Of a stretch of 64,000 bases of DNA, positions 9,165 to 17,297 are shown piece by piece. Numbering within the stretch: the stretch's first letter is position 1; the number at the start of each line of letters is the position of its first letter. Position numbers and translations under genes: made by a program. This stretch comes from Oscillospiraceae bacterium. GTDB lineage: Bacteria; Bacillota; Clostridia; Oscillospirales; Acutalibacteraceae. Below the pieces are notes generated by a model that was not told where the DNA came from, searched no databases, and saw only the letters and a program-made list of their open reading frames with translations. The stretch covers positions 1-64,000 of the forward strand of contig JAQXSW010000001.1 in the NCBI GenBank assembly GCA_029219165.1, given 5' to 3'.

Positions 9165-9192
9165 ACCGGGGCGAGTTTTCGCTCGCCCCGGT
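9165..9192 (+). terminator. Strong intercistronic GC hairpin between SBP and permease genes
   Basis: ACCGGGGCGAG tttt CGCTCGCCCCGGT; no long T run immediately after, so possibly an attenuator or mRNA-stabilising hairpin. Confidence 0.65.
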
Positions 9193-9235
9193 TCATTATT
9201 TACTTTATTATCATTTAATGTTAGGGGGAATAACG

Positions 9236-10150
9236 GTGAAACTCAAAAGAGATGCTGGTGCACTTAATAGTAAACTGTTGCGTCGCCCCATTCAAAAATG
9301 TTTCATTCTCTTCTTAATTCCTACATTTGGTGCTTTTATTATTGGTTTTATTTATCCGTTCCTTCAATGTATTTATTTATCATTCTGTAAATTTATTACG
9401 ACAAGAAATGCTACCTTTATTGGTGTTGATAATTACAAAAATGCATTATCAGATAGTTCTTTTTTACATGCTTTTTGGTATACTGCAGTTTTTGCAGTAG
9501 TTTCTCTTCTACTTATTAATGTATTAGCATTTGCAATTGCTTATGCATTAACCAGAGAAATAAAAGGTTCTAATTTGTTTAGAACAGTATTCTTTATGCC
9601 AAACCTTATTGGCGGTATTGTACTCGGATATATTTGGAGTATGATTTTTGACGGCATTCTTTCAAGATATAACACATCAATTCTTCTTGAAAGCAAATAT
9701 GGTTTTTGGGGACTTATAATTCTCATGTGCTGGCAACAAATTGGTTATATGATGATTATCTACATAGCCGGAATTCAATCTGTTCCTGAAGACATGATAG
9801 AAGCTGCAAGAATTGACGGTGCAAATGGATGGCAAACATTAATTAAAGTTGTAATTCCATCTGTAATGCCTTCAATTACAATATGTACTTTTTTAACTCT
9901 TACAAATAGTTTCAAACTATTTGACCAAAACCTTGCTCTTACAGGCGGTTCTCCATTTGAATTTAATTCTGATGGTTCAGTTATTAAAACAACTGAAATG
10001 CTTGCCTTAAACATATATAATACTTTCTATGGTACTAACACAGCAGCACGTGGTACAGCTCAGGCAAAGGCTGTAATCTTCTTTATACTTGTTGCAACAA
10101 TTTCAATTATACAACTTAGGACCACAAGAAATAAGGAGGTACAGCAATAA
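9236..10150 (+). CDS. Sugar ABC transporter permease (MalF/UgpA-like)
   Basis: BPD permease EAARIDGANGWQTLIKVVIPSVMP motif. GTG at 9236 follows AGGGGGAA; an ATG at 9218 is also in frame. Confidence 0.9.
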   Translation: MKLKRDAGALNSKLLRRPIQKCFILFLIPTFGAFIIGFIYPFLQCIYLSFCKFITTRNATFIGVDNYKNALSDSSFLHAFWYTAVFAVVSLLLINVLAFAIAYALTREIKGSNLFRTVFFMPNLIGGIVLGYIWSMIFDGILSRYNTSILLESKYGFWGLIILMCWQQIGYMMIIYIAGIQSVPEDMIEAARIDGANGWQTLIKVVIPSVMPSITICTFLTLTNSFKLFDQNLALTGGSPFEFNSDGSVIKTTEMLALNIYNTFYGTNTAARGTAQAKAVIFFILVATISIIQLRTTRNKEVQQ

Positions 10151-10986
10151 TGAAAAAGAGTCAGAAAAGATCTTTAACCATTATTTTCAGCATTATTTCT
10201 GCTGTTTATGTACTTCCAATTCTCATTGTATTCATGAATTCTTTTAAAGCGAATACCAGTGTTAAAACGGAAACTTTTAAATTTCCGACAGGGGATAGTT
10301 TTGTTGGTTTTGATAACTTTATTAAAGGTGCAACTTTTGGTAATTATCCATTCCTCCAATCTGTTGGAAACTCATTCATAATTACTGTTATATCAGTAAT
10401 ACTAATTCTTCTTTGCACATCAATGGCCGCATGGTATATTGCCAGAGTAGGTAGTTTATTCAGTAAAATTGTTTACTATCTTTGCATATTCTCAATGATA
10501 GTACCTTTTCAAATGGTAATGTTTACTCTTTCAAGAACTGCAGACGATTTAGGTCTTAATACACCTTTTACAATTCCAATTATTTACCTTGGATTTGGTG
10601 CCGGACTTGCAGTATTTATGTTTGTGGGATTTGTCAAGTCAATTCCTCTTGAAATTGAGGAAGCAGCTGCTATAGATGGTTGTGGACCAATTAGAACTTT
10701 CTTCATGGTTGTACTACCAATGCTAAAACCAACACTTATTTCAGTTGGCGTACTTGAAATTATGTGGGTATGGAACGACTATCTTCTTCCTTATCTTGTT
10801 CTTGATAGGACAAAGTATATGACTATTCCAATTCACATTCAATTTCTTCGTGGTAGTTATGGTGCTGTTGACCTTGGAGCAATTATGGCTCTTATTACAA
10901 TTAGCATTATTCCTATTATTATATTCTACCTTACATGTCAAAAGCACATCATTAAAGGTGTTGCTGCTGGTGCAGTTAAAGGATAA
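10150..10986 (+). CDS. Carbohydrate ABC transporter permease (MalG/UgpE-like)
   Basis: EEAAAIDGCGPIRTFFMVVLPMLKP motif; typical six-TM permease. Confidence 0.92.
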   Translation: MKKSQKRSLTIIFSIISAVYVLPILIVFMNSFKANTSVKTETFKFPTGDSFVGFDNFIKGATFGNYPFLQSVGNSFIITVISVILILLCTSMAAWYIARVGSLFSKIVYYLCIFSMIVPFQMVMFTLSRTADDLGLNTPFTIPIIYLGFGAGLAVFMFVGFVKSIPLEIEEAAAIDGCGPIRTFFMVVLPMLKPTLISVGVLEIMWVWNDYLLPYLVLDRTKYMTIPIHIQFLRGSYGAVDLGAIMALITISIIPIIIFYLTCQKHIIKGVAAGAVKG

Positions 10987-10999
10987 TAAAGTAAAAATC

Positions 11000-11040
11000 A
11001 CCCACAGAGCGAAAAAAACGCTCTGTGGGTACTATTTTTT
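11000..11040 (+). terminator. Intrinsic terminator after the ABC transporter operon
   Basis: ACCCACAGAGCG aaaaaaa CGCTCTGTGGGT followed by ACTATTTTTTT. Confidence 0.9.
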
Positions 11041-11106
11041 TATTGAATTTAATTGCTAATAGAAGTATTATAATAACTATATTTATTGCAAAAAGGGGAG
11101 ACGTAT

Positions 11107-12300
11107 ATGTATTCATACGATGACGTTTTATCATTTGTTGAAGAGGAAAATGTAAAGTTTATTAGACTTGCTTTTTGTGACATAAATGGCACTCAAAAGA
11201 ATATTTCTATAATGCCGGGTGAACTTAGAAAAGCATTTACTGAGGGAATTCCATTTGAACCTTCCAATATTAAAGGCTTTGATACATATCTTAAGTCTGA
11301 TTTATTTTTAAGGCCGGATCCTTCAACTCTTTCAATTCTTCCATGGAGACCAACAGATGGAAGAGTAGTTAGAATGTTTTGTAACGTAACATATCCGGAT
11401 GGCACTCCTTTTGAAATTGATGGTAGAACAATTCTTCAAAATGCAATAGCTATAGCAAAAGAAAAGGGAATAACCTTAAATTTTGGTGCGGAAAGTGAAT
11501 TTTACCTTTTTAAAACCGATGAAGATGGCAAACCAACAAAAGAACCTTTTGATGATGCAGGATATCTTGATATTGCCCCTGAGGATAAAGGGGAAAATGT
11601 TAGACGTGAAATATGCTTTACACTTCTTGATATGGGCATTACACCACTTTCTTCACACCATGAGGCAGGACCTGGTCAACATGAAATTGACTTTAAATAT
11701 TCTGACCCATTAACCGCAGCTGAAAATGCCATAACATTTAAATCTGTAGTCAAAACTATTGCAATGAGAAATGGTCTTTATGCTGACTTTTCACCAAAGC
11801 CTTTAGAAGACGCTTCAGGCAATGGAATGCATATAAATATATCTGTATCCTCTGATGATGGAAAAGACAAATTAAAAGAATTTACAGCCGGCATTTTAAG
11901 TCATATTAGGGAAATAACTGCTTTTCTTAATCCAACTGAAGAATCTTATAAGAGACTTGGAGAAAATAGAGCACCAATATATGTTAGTTGGTCAAGTGAA
12001 AACAGATGTCAATTAATAAGAATTCCTGAAAAAAACGGTGAATTTAGAAGAATTAAATTACGTTCCGCTGACTGTGAAACAAATCCATACATTGCTTTTG
12101 CATTACTTATATATGCAGGATTAGATGGTATTGAAAATAATTTAACTTTAGGCGAACCAATTAATGAAAATCTAATTAATGGATCACAAAGTGGAGACCT
12201 TAAAAAACTTCCTCTTTCACTTATAGATGCAAAGGAAAAAGCAAGAAAGAGTGAGTTTGTAAAGAGAGTCCTAACAGAAAACTATCTTAGTCTTATATAA
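11107..12300 (+). CDS. glnA: Glutamine synthetase
   Basis: GAESEFYLF, HHEAGPGQHEIDFKY, GNGMHINIS and NRCQLIRIP motifs. ATG 11107 preceded by GGGGAG. Confidence 0.93.
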   Translation: MYSYDDVLSFVEEENVKFIRLAFCDINGTQKNISIMPGELRKAFTEGIPFEPSNIKGFDTYLKSDLFLRPDPSTLSILPWRPTDGRVVRMFCNVTYPDGTPFEIDGRTILQNAIAIAKEKGITLNFGAESEFYLFKTDEDGKPTKEPFDDAGYLDIAPEDKGENVRREICFTLLDMGITPLSSHHEAGPGQHEIDFKYSDPLTAAENAITFKSVVKTIAMRNGLYADFSPKPLEDASGNGMHINISVSSDDGKDKLKEFTAGILSHIREITAFLNPTEESYKRLGENRAPIYVSWSSENRCQLIRIPEKNGEFRRIKLRSADCETNPYIAFALLIYAGLDGIENNLTLGEPINENLINGSQSGDLKKLPLSLIDAKEKARKSEFVKRVLTENYLSLI

Positions 12301-12318
12301 GTAAAGGGGAGAATCCAA

Positions 12319-12912
12319 TTGGCACAAGAAAACTATAGAGCAAGTGTGCTTGTAGTTTCTTCAACCGATAAGATACTTGAATTTTTTACCAAGGTTCTTC
12401 CTTTAAATCAATTTAATCCAATTGATTTAGTAAAATCATGTGGAGAAGCTAAAAGAATACTTATAAATAAGCCTTATGATATAGTAGTAATTAATTCACC
12501 TTTATCTGATGAATTTGGTTCTGAACTGGCAATAGAAATTGCAACTAAGTACAATTCTGGTGTTTTAATGCTAATAAAAGCTGAAGCTTACGAACAGGTT
12601 ACTTATCAAGTTGAAAACTACGGTGTATTGACTATGTCAAGACCATGTCAATCGCATGCAGTATTCCAATCTATGAAAATACTGATGGCTACTAAGATAA
12701 AACTTAGAGCAATGGAAGAGAAGACTGCCTCACTTGAAGAAAAAATGAAAGAAATCCGAATAGTAAATCATGCAAAAGGAATTCTTATTGAAAAATTGCA
12801 TTTAACTGAAAATGAAGCTCACAGATATATTGAAAAAAATGCTATGGATCAATGTGTTAAGAAAGTTGATATTGCATATGGAATTCTTGAACACTATGGT
12901 ATTGTAGTGTAA
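12319..12912 (+). CDS. ANTAR domain regulator with degenerate receiver domain
   Basis: C-terminal KGILIEKLHLTENEAHRYIEKNAMDQCVKKVDIAYGIL is an ANTAR domain; N-terminal receiver-like fold lacks canonical acidic residues. TTG start after GGGGAG. Confidence 0.85.
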   Translation: MAQENYRASVLVVSSTDKILEFFTKVLPLNQFNPIDLVKSCGEAKRILINKPYDIVVINSPLSDEFGSELAIEIATKYNSGVLMLIKAEAYEQVTYQVENYGVLTMSRPCQSHAVFQSMKILMATKIKLRAMEEKTASLEEKMKEIRIVNHAKGILIEKLHLTENEAHRYIEKNAMDQCVKKVDIAYGILEHYGIVV

Positions 12913-12935
12913 TTAATTTAAAATAAATGTAAATG

Positions 12936-12970
12936 CCACTGGATAAATATTTATCTGGTGGTCTTTTATT
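12936..12970 (+). terminator. Intrinsic terminator after the ANTAR gene
   Basis: CCACTGGATAAATATTTATCTGGTGG hairpin followed by TCTTTTATTTT. Confidence 0.75.
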
Positions 12971-13002
12971 TTATATATGTATTAATTAGGGAAAAGTAGG
13001 TA

Positions 13003-13031
13003 TTGCTTTTGCATTTAAATTGTGTTATAAT
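13003..13031 (+). promoter_or_regulatory. Sigma-A-type promoter (extended -10)
   Basis: TTGCTT - 17 nt - TATAAT, with TG one base before the -10 (TGTTATAAT). Confidence 0.65.
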
Positions 13032-13057
13032 TATACAAAATAAATGTTTTGTATAAT
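13030..13057. repeat. Perfect 11-6-11 inverted repeat overlapping the -10 box
   Basis: ATTATACAAAA taaatg TTTTGTATAAT. Confidence 0.8.
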
Positions 13058-13450
13058 TAAGGGGAGAAAAAATAACAAGAAGACATAAAATATGCTTCTT
13101 GCGGCCTAATTATATTTATCTGTATATATTCTGTGTATAATATGTTATTTATTAACTTTCTACATCTTTATTATATATATAATTTTATGTTTTTTATTTT
13201 TACTTATTTATTTGTTATTTGTTAAGTTTTGTTTTATAAAAATCTTTATTTTTCCATTAACTATGTAAATTAGCCATCATTTCAATTTTTTCTAAATGAC
13301 CTAATATATGTTTCAAAAAAACTGATTGGCTATAAACCGGTTTACATTTTTAACAAATTTAGGAACGGTTCTTATTTTACACATTTTTAACTATATTTTT
13401 CTTAAACTGTTCTGAATTTATGCATTATAATGGTTAATTTCAAATTATAT

Positions 13451-13479
13451 AACTAATTATATAATTATTATAATTAGTT
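13451..13479. repeat. Perfect 11-7-11 inverted repeat
   Basis: AACTAATTATA taattat TATAATTAGTT. Confidence 0.75.
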
Positions 13480-13647
13480 GTTCTTACGTTATATTACAAT
13501 ATTTTATATGATTATTTATTTTTTATATTTAAATTAAATTTAGAAAAGACTCCAAAATTTAAAATAACAGTTTAAGAATCGTCTCTAAAACTTGCATTTA
13601 ACTATCTGAATGTTTCACAAAAATGTTTCACAGTCAGGAGGAATAAA

Positions 13648-14640
13648 ATGATTACCAGAAATGATTATGTGGATTTTCCACCTTTAATGGTTGAATTTCT
13701 AAATTATATGGATGCTATTAAAAACAAATCTAAAAATACTATATCTGAGTATGCATTAGATCTCAGGACCTTCTTTAGGTTTGTCAAGATAGCAAGAGGT
13801 CTTGTACCCCCTTCTACTGACGAAAAAGATATTGTAATAAAAGATATAGATGCTGAATTTATTAAATCAATCACTCTATCTGATGCATATTCATTTCTTT
13901 CATATTGTAAGGATGAAAGAAACAACAGTGCAAGAACAAGAGCAAGAAAAGTCTCTACTCTACGTGCTTTTTTTAAATTTTGTACTGTTCAAAAACACAT
14001 TTTAAAAGAAAATCCAATGCAGGAATTGGATACACCTAAGCTTAAACAAACACTTCCTAAATATCTTACTTTAGAAGAAAGCACAGATCTTTTAAGAAGT
14101 TCATTTGACGGGCCTAATAAAGAAAGAGATTTTGCAATAATTACATTGTTTTTAAATTGTGGTATGCGTCTTTCTGAACTAGTAAGTTTAAACTATACAG
14201 ACATCAGAGATGACCATACAGTAAAAATTACCGGTAAAGGAAATAAAGAACGTACAATTTACTTAAATGACGCTTGTATGGCTGCAATAAATGCTTATAT
14301 GGCTGTTAGACCTGTAGATATGGTAAAGGATAAAAATGCATTGTTCTTAAGTTCAAGACTTAAAAGAATTAGTCCTAAAACAGTTCAGCATATCGTTTAT
14401 ACAGCACTTGAAAAAGCCGGTCTTTCAGGCTATTCAGTTCATAAACTCAGACATACAGCAGCAACTCTTATGTACCAATATGGAAACGCAGATGTGCTTG
14501 TTTTAAAAGAAATATTAGGTCATGAAAATGTTGGGACAACCCAAATATACACTCATGTAGTTAATGATCAGCTTAAAAAAGCAACTGATGCAAATCCTTT
14601 AAATACTATGTCACTTAATTCCAAAGTATCCAAAGAATAA
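13648..14640 (+). CDS. Tyrosine recombinase (XerC/XerD-like)
   Basis: Catalytic pattern R (CGMRLSEL), K (GKGNKER), HKLRHTAAT, LGHENVGTTQIYTHV. AGGAGG RBS at the start. Confidence 0.9.
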   Translation: MITRNDYVDFPPLMVEFLNYMDAIKNKSKNTISEYALDLRTFFRFVKIARGLVPPSTDEKDIVIKDIDAEFIKSITLSDAYSFLSYCKDERNNSARTRARKVSTLRAFFKFCTVQKHILKENPMQELDTPKLKQTLPKYLTLEESTDLLRSSFDGPNKERDFAIITLFLNCGMRLSELVSLNYTDIRDDHTVKITGKGNKERTIYLNDACMAAINAYMAVRPVDMVKDKNALFLSSRLKRISPKTVQHIVYTALEKAGLSGYSVHKLRHTAATLMYQYGNADVLVLKEILGHENVGTTQIYTHVVNDQLKKATDANPLNTMSLNSKVSKE

Positions 14641-15273
14641 ATTACAAAGTAAAGCTTCAAATATACATACTACTATTAGAATTCCAACAAGAATTAAATA
14701 GCGGTATGTATATTTTTTTAATAAATTTCCAGTTGAAACAATTGATTTATCCGACTGCATTTTAAAAGTATCTATAGACATTTGAATACTTTCACAAGCA
14801 CCTAAAATAAATAAAATTATAACAATCATTAATGATGGATAAATGGTTGTTAAACAGTAACCTAAACCTCTAAAACTATAGTTTTGGTAAATATATCCAC
14901 AAAGTACTCCATTAGAAATACCAAAAGATAACGGCATTAGACATATAAATGGAACTCCAAGCGAAAATAAACCAAAAAAATAAGTCAACAAAATAAAGAT
15001 TATATACTTACAAATTGCATTTTTAAATATATCAATGTTATTCATTGTAGACCTATCAAGAATTAAAGTTTTACAATATTCAGTTATTTTTTCAGCTATA
15101 GCACCACTTGAATGATTTACATATAATGAACCTAGAAACATTCCAGAAAAAAACAATGAAATTATTAGAATTACAAGCCATTTTTCAATTAGAAATGTTT
15201 TTAACCCTTCAATTTTATATATTGTATTTTTTGATTTAACCAGATTATTAAATATTCTTATTTTTTCCGACAT
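14611..15273 (-). CDS. spoIIM: Stage II sporulation protein M
   Basis: DUF95/SpoIIM-like membrane protein (FFSGMFLGSLYV.., ISNGVLCGYIYQN); neighbours a Xer gene as in other spore formers. Confidence 0.85.
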   Translation of the reverse strand: MSEKIRIFNNLVKSKNTIYKIEGLKTFLIEKWLVILIISLFFSGMFLGSLYVNHSSGAIAEKITEYCKTLILDRSTMNNIDIFKNAICKYIIFILLTYFFGLFSLGVPFICLMPLSFGISNGVLCGYIYQNYSFRGLGYCLTTIYPSLMIVIILFILGACESIQMSIDTFKMQSDKSIVSTGNLLKKYTYRYLILVGILIVVCIFEALLCNLFFGYFGIK

Positions 15274-15622
15274 TTAGAATGAATACACCTCCAAAAATAC
15301 CAGAAGCATAAATTAATAAAACTGTTATAACTAATGGAACAGTAATTGTATCATTACCAAAAATTATACCAATGATTAATGCAAAAACTGAAATAATCGA
15401 AGAAGTAATTACACCGCATAACAATCCATTTTTCTTATTTACATAAGCACATAGAGCTCCCGTAAATATTGAACCAATCAAAAAAATTAATTTTGTTATT
15501 AAAGGAATAAAAGATCTATCAAAATCTAATTGTTTATAAACAACTGATGCAATTAATAGTAGGGAAATAATTAGTATAAATCCAAATAAAATACTTATTA
15601 GAATGTTTTTAATTTTTGACAT
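15248..15622 (-). CDS. TIGR04086 family membrane protein
   Basis: Small four-TM protein between SpoIIM and YajC, matching the pattern of this family. Confidence 0.65.
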   Translation of the reverse strand: MSKIKNILISILFGFILIISLLLIASVVYKQLDFDRSFIPLITKLIFLIGSIFTGALCAYVNKKNGLLCGVITSSIISVFALIIGIIFGNDTITVPLVITVLLIYASGIFGGVFILNVGKNKNI

Positions 15623-15663
15623 AAAAAAATCACCCCATAAACTTAATAAAAGTTTATGAGGTG
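15623..15663 (-). terminator. Terminator hairpin downstream of yajC, abutting the next start codon
   Basis: On the minus strand CACCTCATAAACTT ttatt AAGTTTATGGGGTG A TTTTTTT then ATG. Confidence 0.75.
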
Positions 15664-15683
15664 AAAAAATTAATTATGAATTA

Positions 15684-16103
15684 TTATTTTTTAGCCTTTG
15701 CTGCTTTCTTCTCTTCTTTAGCCTTTTTTGCAGCAGCAATCTTAGCATTTTGAGCTTCTTTATCCTTAGCTTCTTTTGTAATATTCTTTGCAATAGCTGT
15801 CTTTGTGAAACGGATTTTATTTCTGTCAGCACCGGTTTCAATTACTACAGAATCCTCTTTAACAGTAACAACCCTACCAATAATACCTCCAATTGTAAGA
15901 ACTTCATCTCCAATTGAAAGGTTGTCACGCATTTCTTGCTCTGCATTTCTCTGCTTTTTGTCTTTACGAGAAATTAAGAACATGTATCCAATCATGAATG
16001 CCATGAAAAGAACGAGCATAAGAGTCATGCTTCCGCCGCCCTGCTGTCCGTTTTGAGTAGCAGCCTGGCTGCTCATATTAAGTAAAATAGCTGAAAAATC
16101 CAT
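15684..16103 (-). CDS. yajC: Preprotein translocase subunit YajC
   Basis: Single TM then FLISRKDKKQRNAEQEMRDNLSIGDEVLTIGGIIGRVV; next to tgt/queA. Confidence 0.92.
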   Translation of the reverse strand: MDFSAILLNMSSQAATQNGQQGGGSMTLMLVLFMAFMIGYMFLISRKDKKQRNAEQEMRDNLSIGDEVLTIGGIIGRVVTVKEDSVVIETGADRNKIRFTKTAIAKNITKEAKDKEAQNAKIAAAKKAKEEKKAAKAKK

Positions 16104-16154
16104 TTTGTTACCTCCAAATAAGTCGAAAAATATATACTTGTATATTTTAACAGA

Positions 16155-17285
16155 TTATATTCTTGTGTCAAGAATATCAACATATTTATTATGGAATTCC
16201 TCAAATGTATCGTTATCTAACGAATTTCTAATTTCCTGCATAAGATTATTATAGAAATATAGATTATGAGTTACACAGAGTCTCATTCCAAGAACTTCTT
16301 TTGCTTTAAGAAGATGTCTTATATATGCCCTAGAATGTTTTTGGCATGTCGGACAGTTACATCCTATTTCAATTGGACGTTCATCTCTTTCATATTTTGC
16401 ATTATTAATATTAATAATTCCGTTCCATGTATTAAGATGTCCATGACGTGCATTTCTGCTTGGCATTACACAATCAAATAAATCTACACCTCTATATACT
16501 CCTTCAATGATATTACCCGGGGTACCAACTCCCATCAAATATCTAATTTTATTCTCAGGAGCAATAGGATTTACTGCAGAAATAATTCTATACATATCCT
16601 CTTTTGGTTCCCCAACTGCAAGTCCACCAATTGCATAACCATCAAGGTCAAGTTTTGCAATTTCTTCCATATGTTTCATACGTAGATCATCATAAGTACA
16701 ACCTTGGTTAATACCAAATAAAAGCTGATTTTTGTTTATTGTATCATAACATGAATTTAAGCGATCCATTTCCTCTTTACAACGAATTAACCATCTGGTA
16801 GTACGTTCACAAGACTCTTTTGCATAATTATATGTTGCAGGATTTTTAACACATTCATCAAATGCCATTGCAATTGTTGAACCGAGATTGGATTGAATTT
16901 TTATGCTTTCTTCAGGGCCCATAAAAATATGATGCCCATCAATATGACAGTTAAAGTCTACGCCTTCTTCGCTTATTTTACGAAGTTTTGAGAGTGAAAA
17001 TACTTGAAATCCACCACTGTCTGTAAGAATTGGACCGTCCCATCCTGTAAATTTATGAAGTCCACCAAGATCTTTAATCAATTCATCGCCTGGTCTTACA
17101 TGAAGATGATATGTGTTACAAAGTTGTACCTGACAATTAATATCTTTCAAGTCATAAGCTGAAAGACCACCTTTAATGGCTCCACATGTTGCAACATTTT
17201 GAAAGGCAGGAGTCTGTACAGTACCGTGAACTGTTGTAAATTCACCTCGTCTGGCATTTCCTTGTTTTTTTATTAGTTTATACAT
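16155..17285 (-). CDS. tgt: tRNA-guanine transglycosylase
   Basis: LTDSGGFQVFSL, GGLAVGEPKEDMYR, VDLFDCVMPSRNARHG motifs. Confidence 0.97.
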   Translation of the reverse strand: MYKLIKKQGNARRGEFTTVHGTVQTPAFQNVATCGAIKGGLSAYDLKDINCQVQLCNTYHLHVRPGDELIKDLGGLHKFTGWDGPILTDSGGFQVFSLSKLRKISEEGVDFNCHIDGHHIFMGPEESIKIQSNLGSTIAMAFDECVKNPATYNYAKESCERTTRWLIRCKEEMDRLNSCYDTINKNQLLFGINQGCTYDDLRMKHMEEIAKLDLDGYAIGGLAVGEPKEDMYRIISAVNPIAPENKIRYLMGVGTPGNIIEGVYRGVDLFDCVMPSRNARHGHLNTWNGIININNAKYERDERPIEIGCNCPTCQKHSRAYIRHLLKAKEVLGMRLCVTHNLYFYNNLMQEIRNSLDNDTFEEFHNKYVDILDTRI

Positions 17286-17297
17286 TGATGTCCTCCA

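Noticed and set aside
11041-11106. Possible ANTAR dual-hairpin target in the glnA leader
   Set aside because: No two-stem hexaloop pattern could be drawn; the leader is short and unstructured by eye.
13243-13270. dif-like right arm CTATGTAAATT
   Set aside because: The right arm resembles the B. subtilis dif half-site, but the matching left arm (CTTTATTTTTC) does not, so it is not a convincing dif.
12964-13647. CRISPR array or large structured ncRNA (e.g. OLE/ROOL type)
   Set aside because: No regularly spaced direct repeats and very little GC pairing; only separate inverted repeats are visible.
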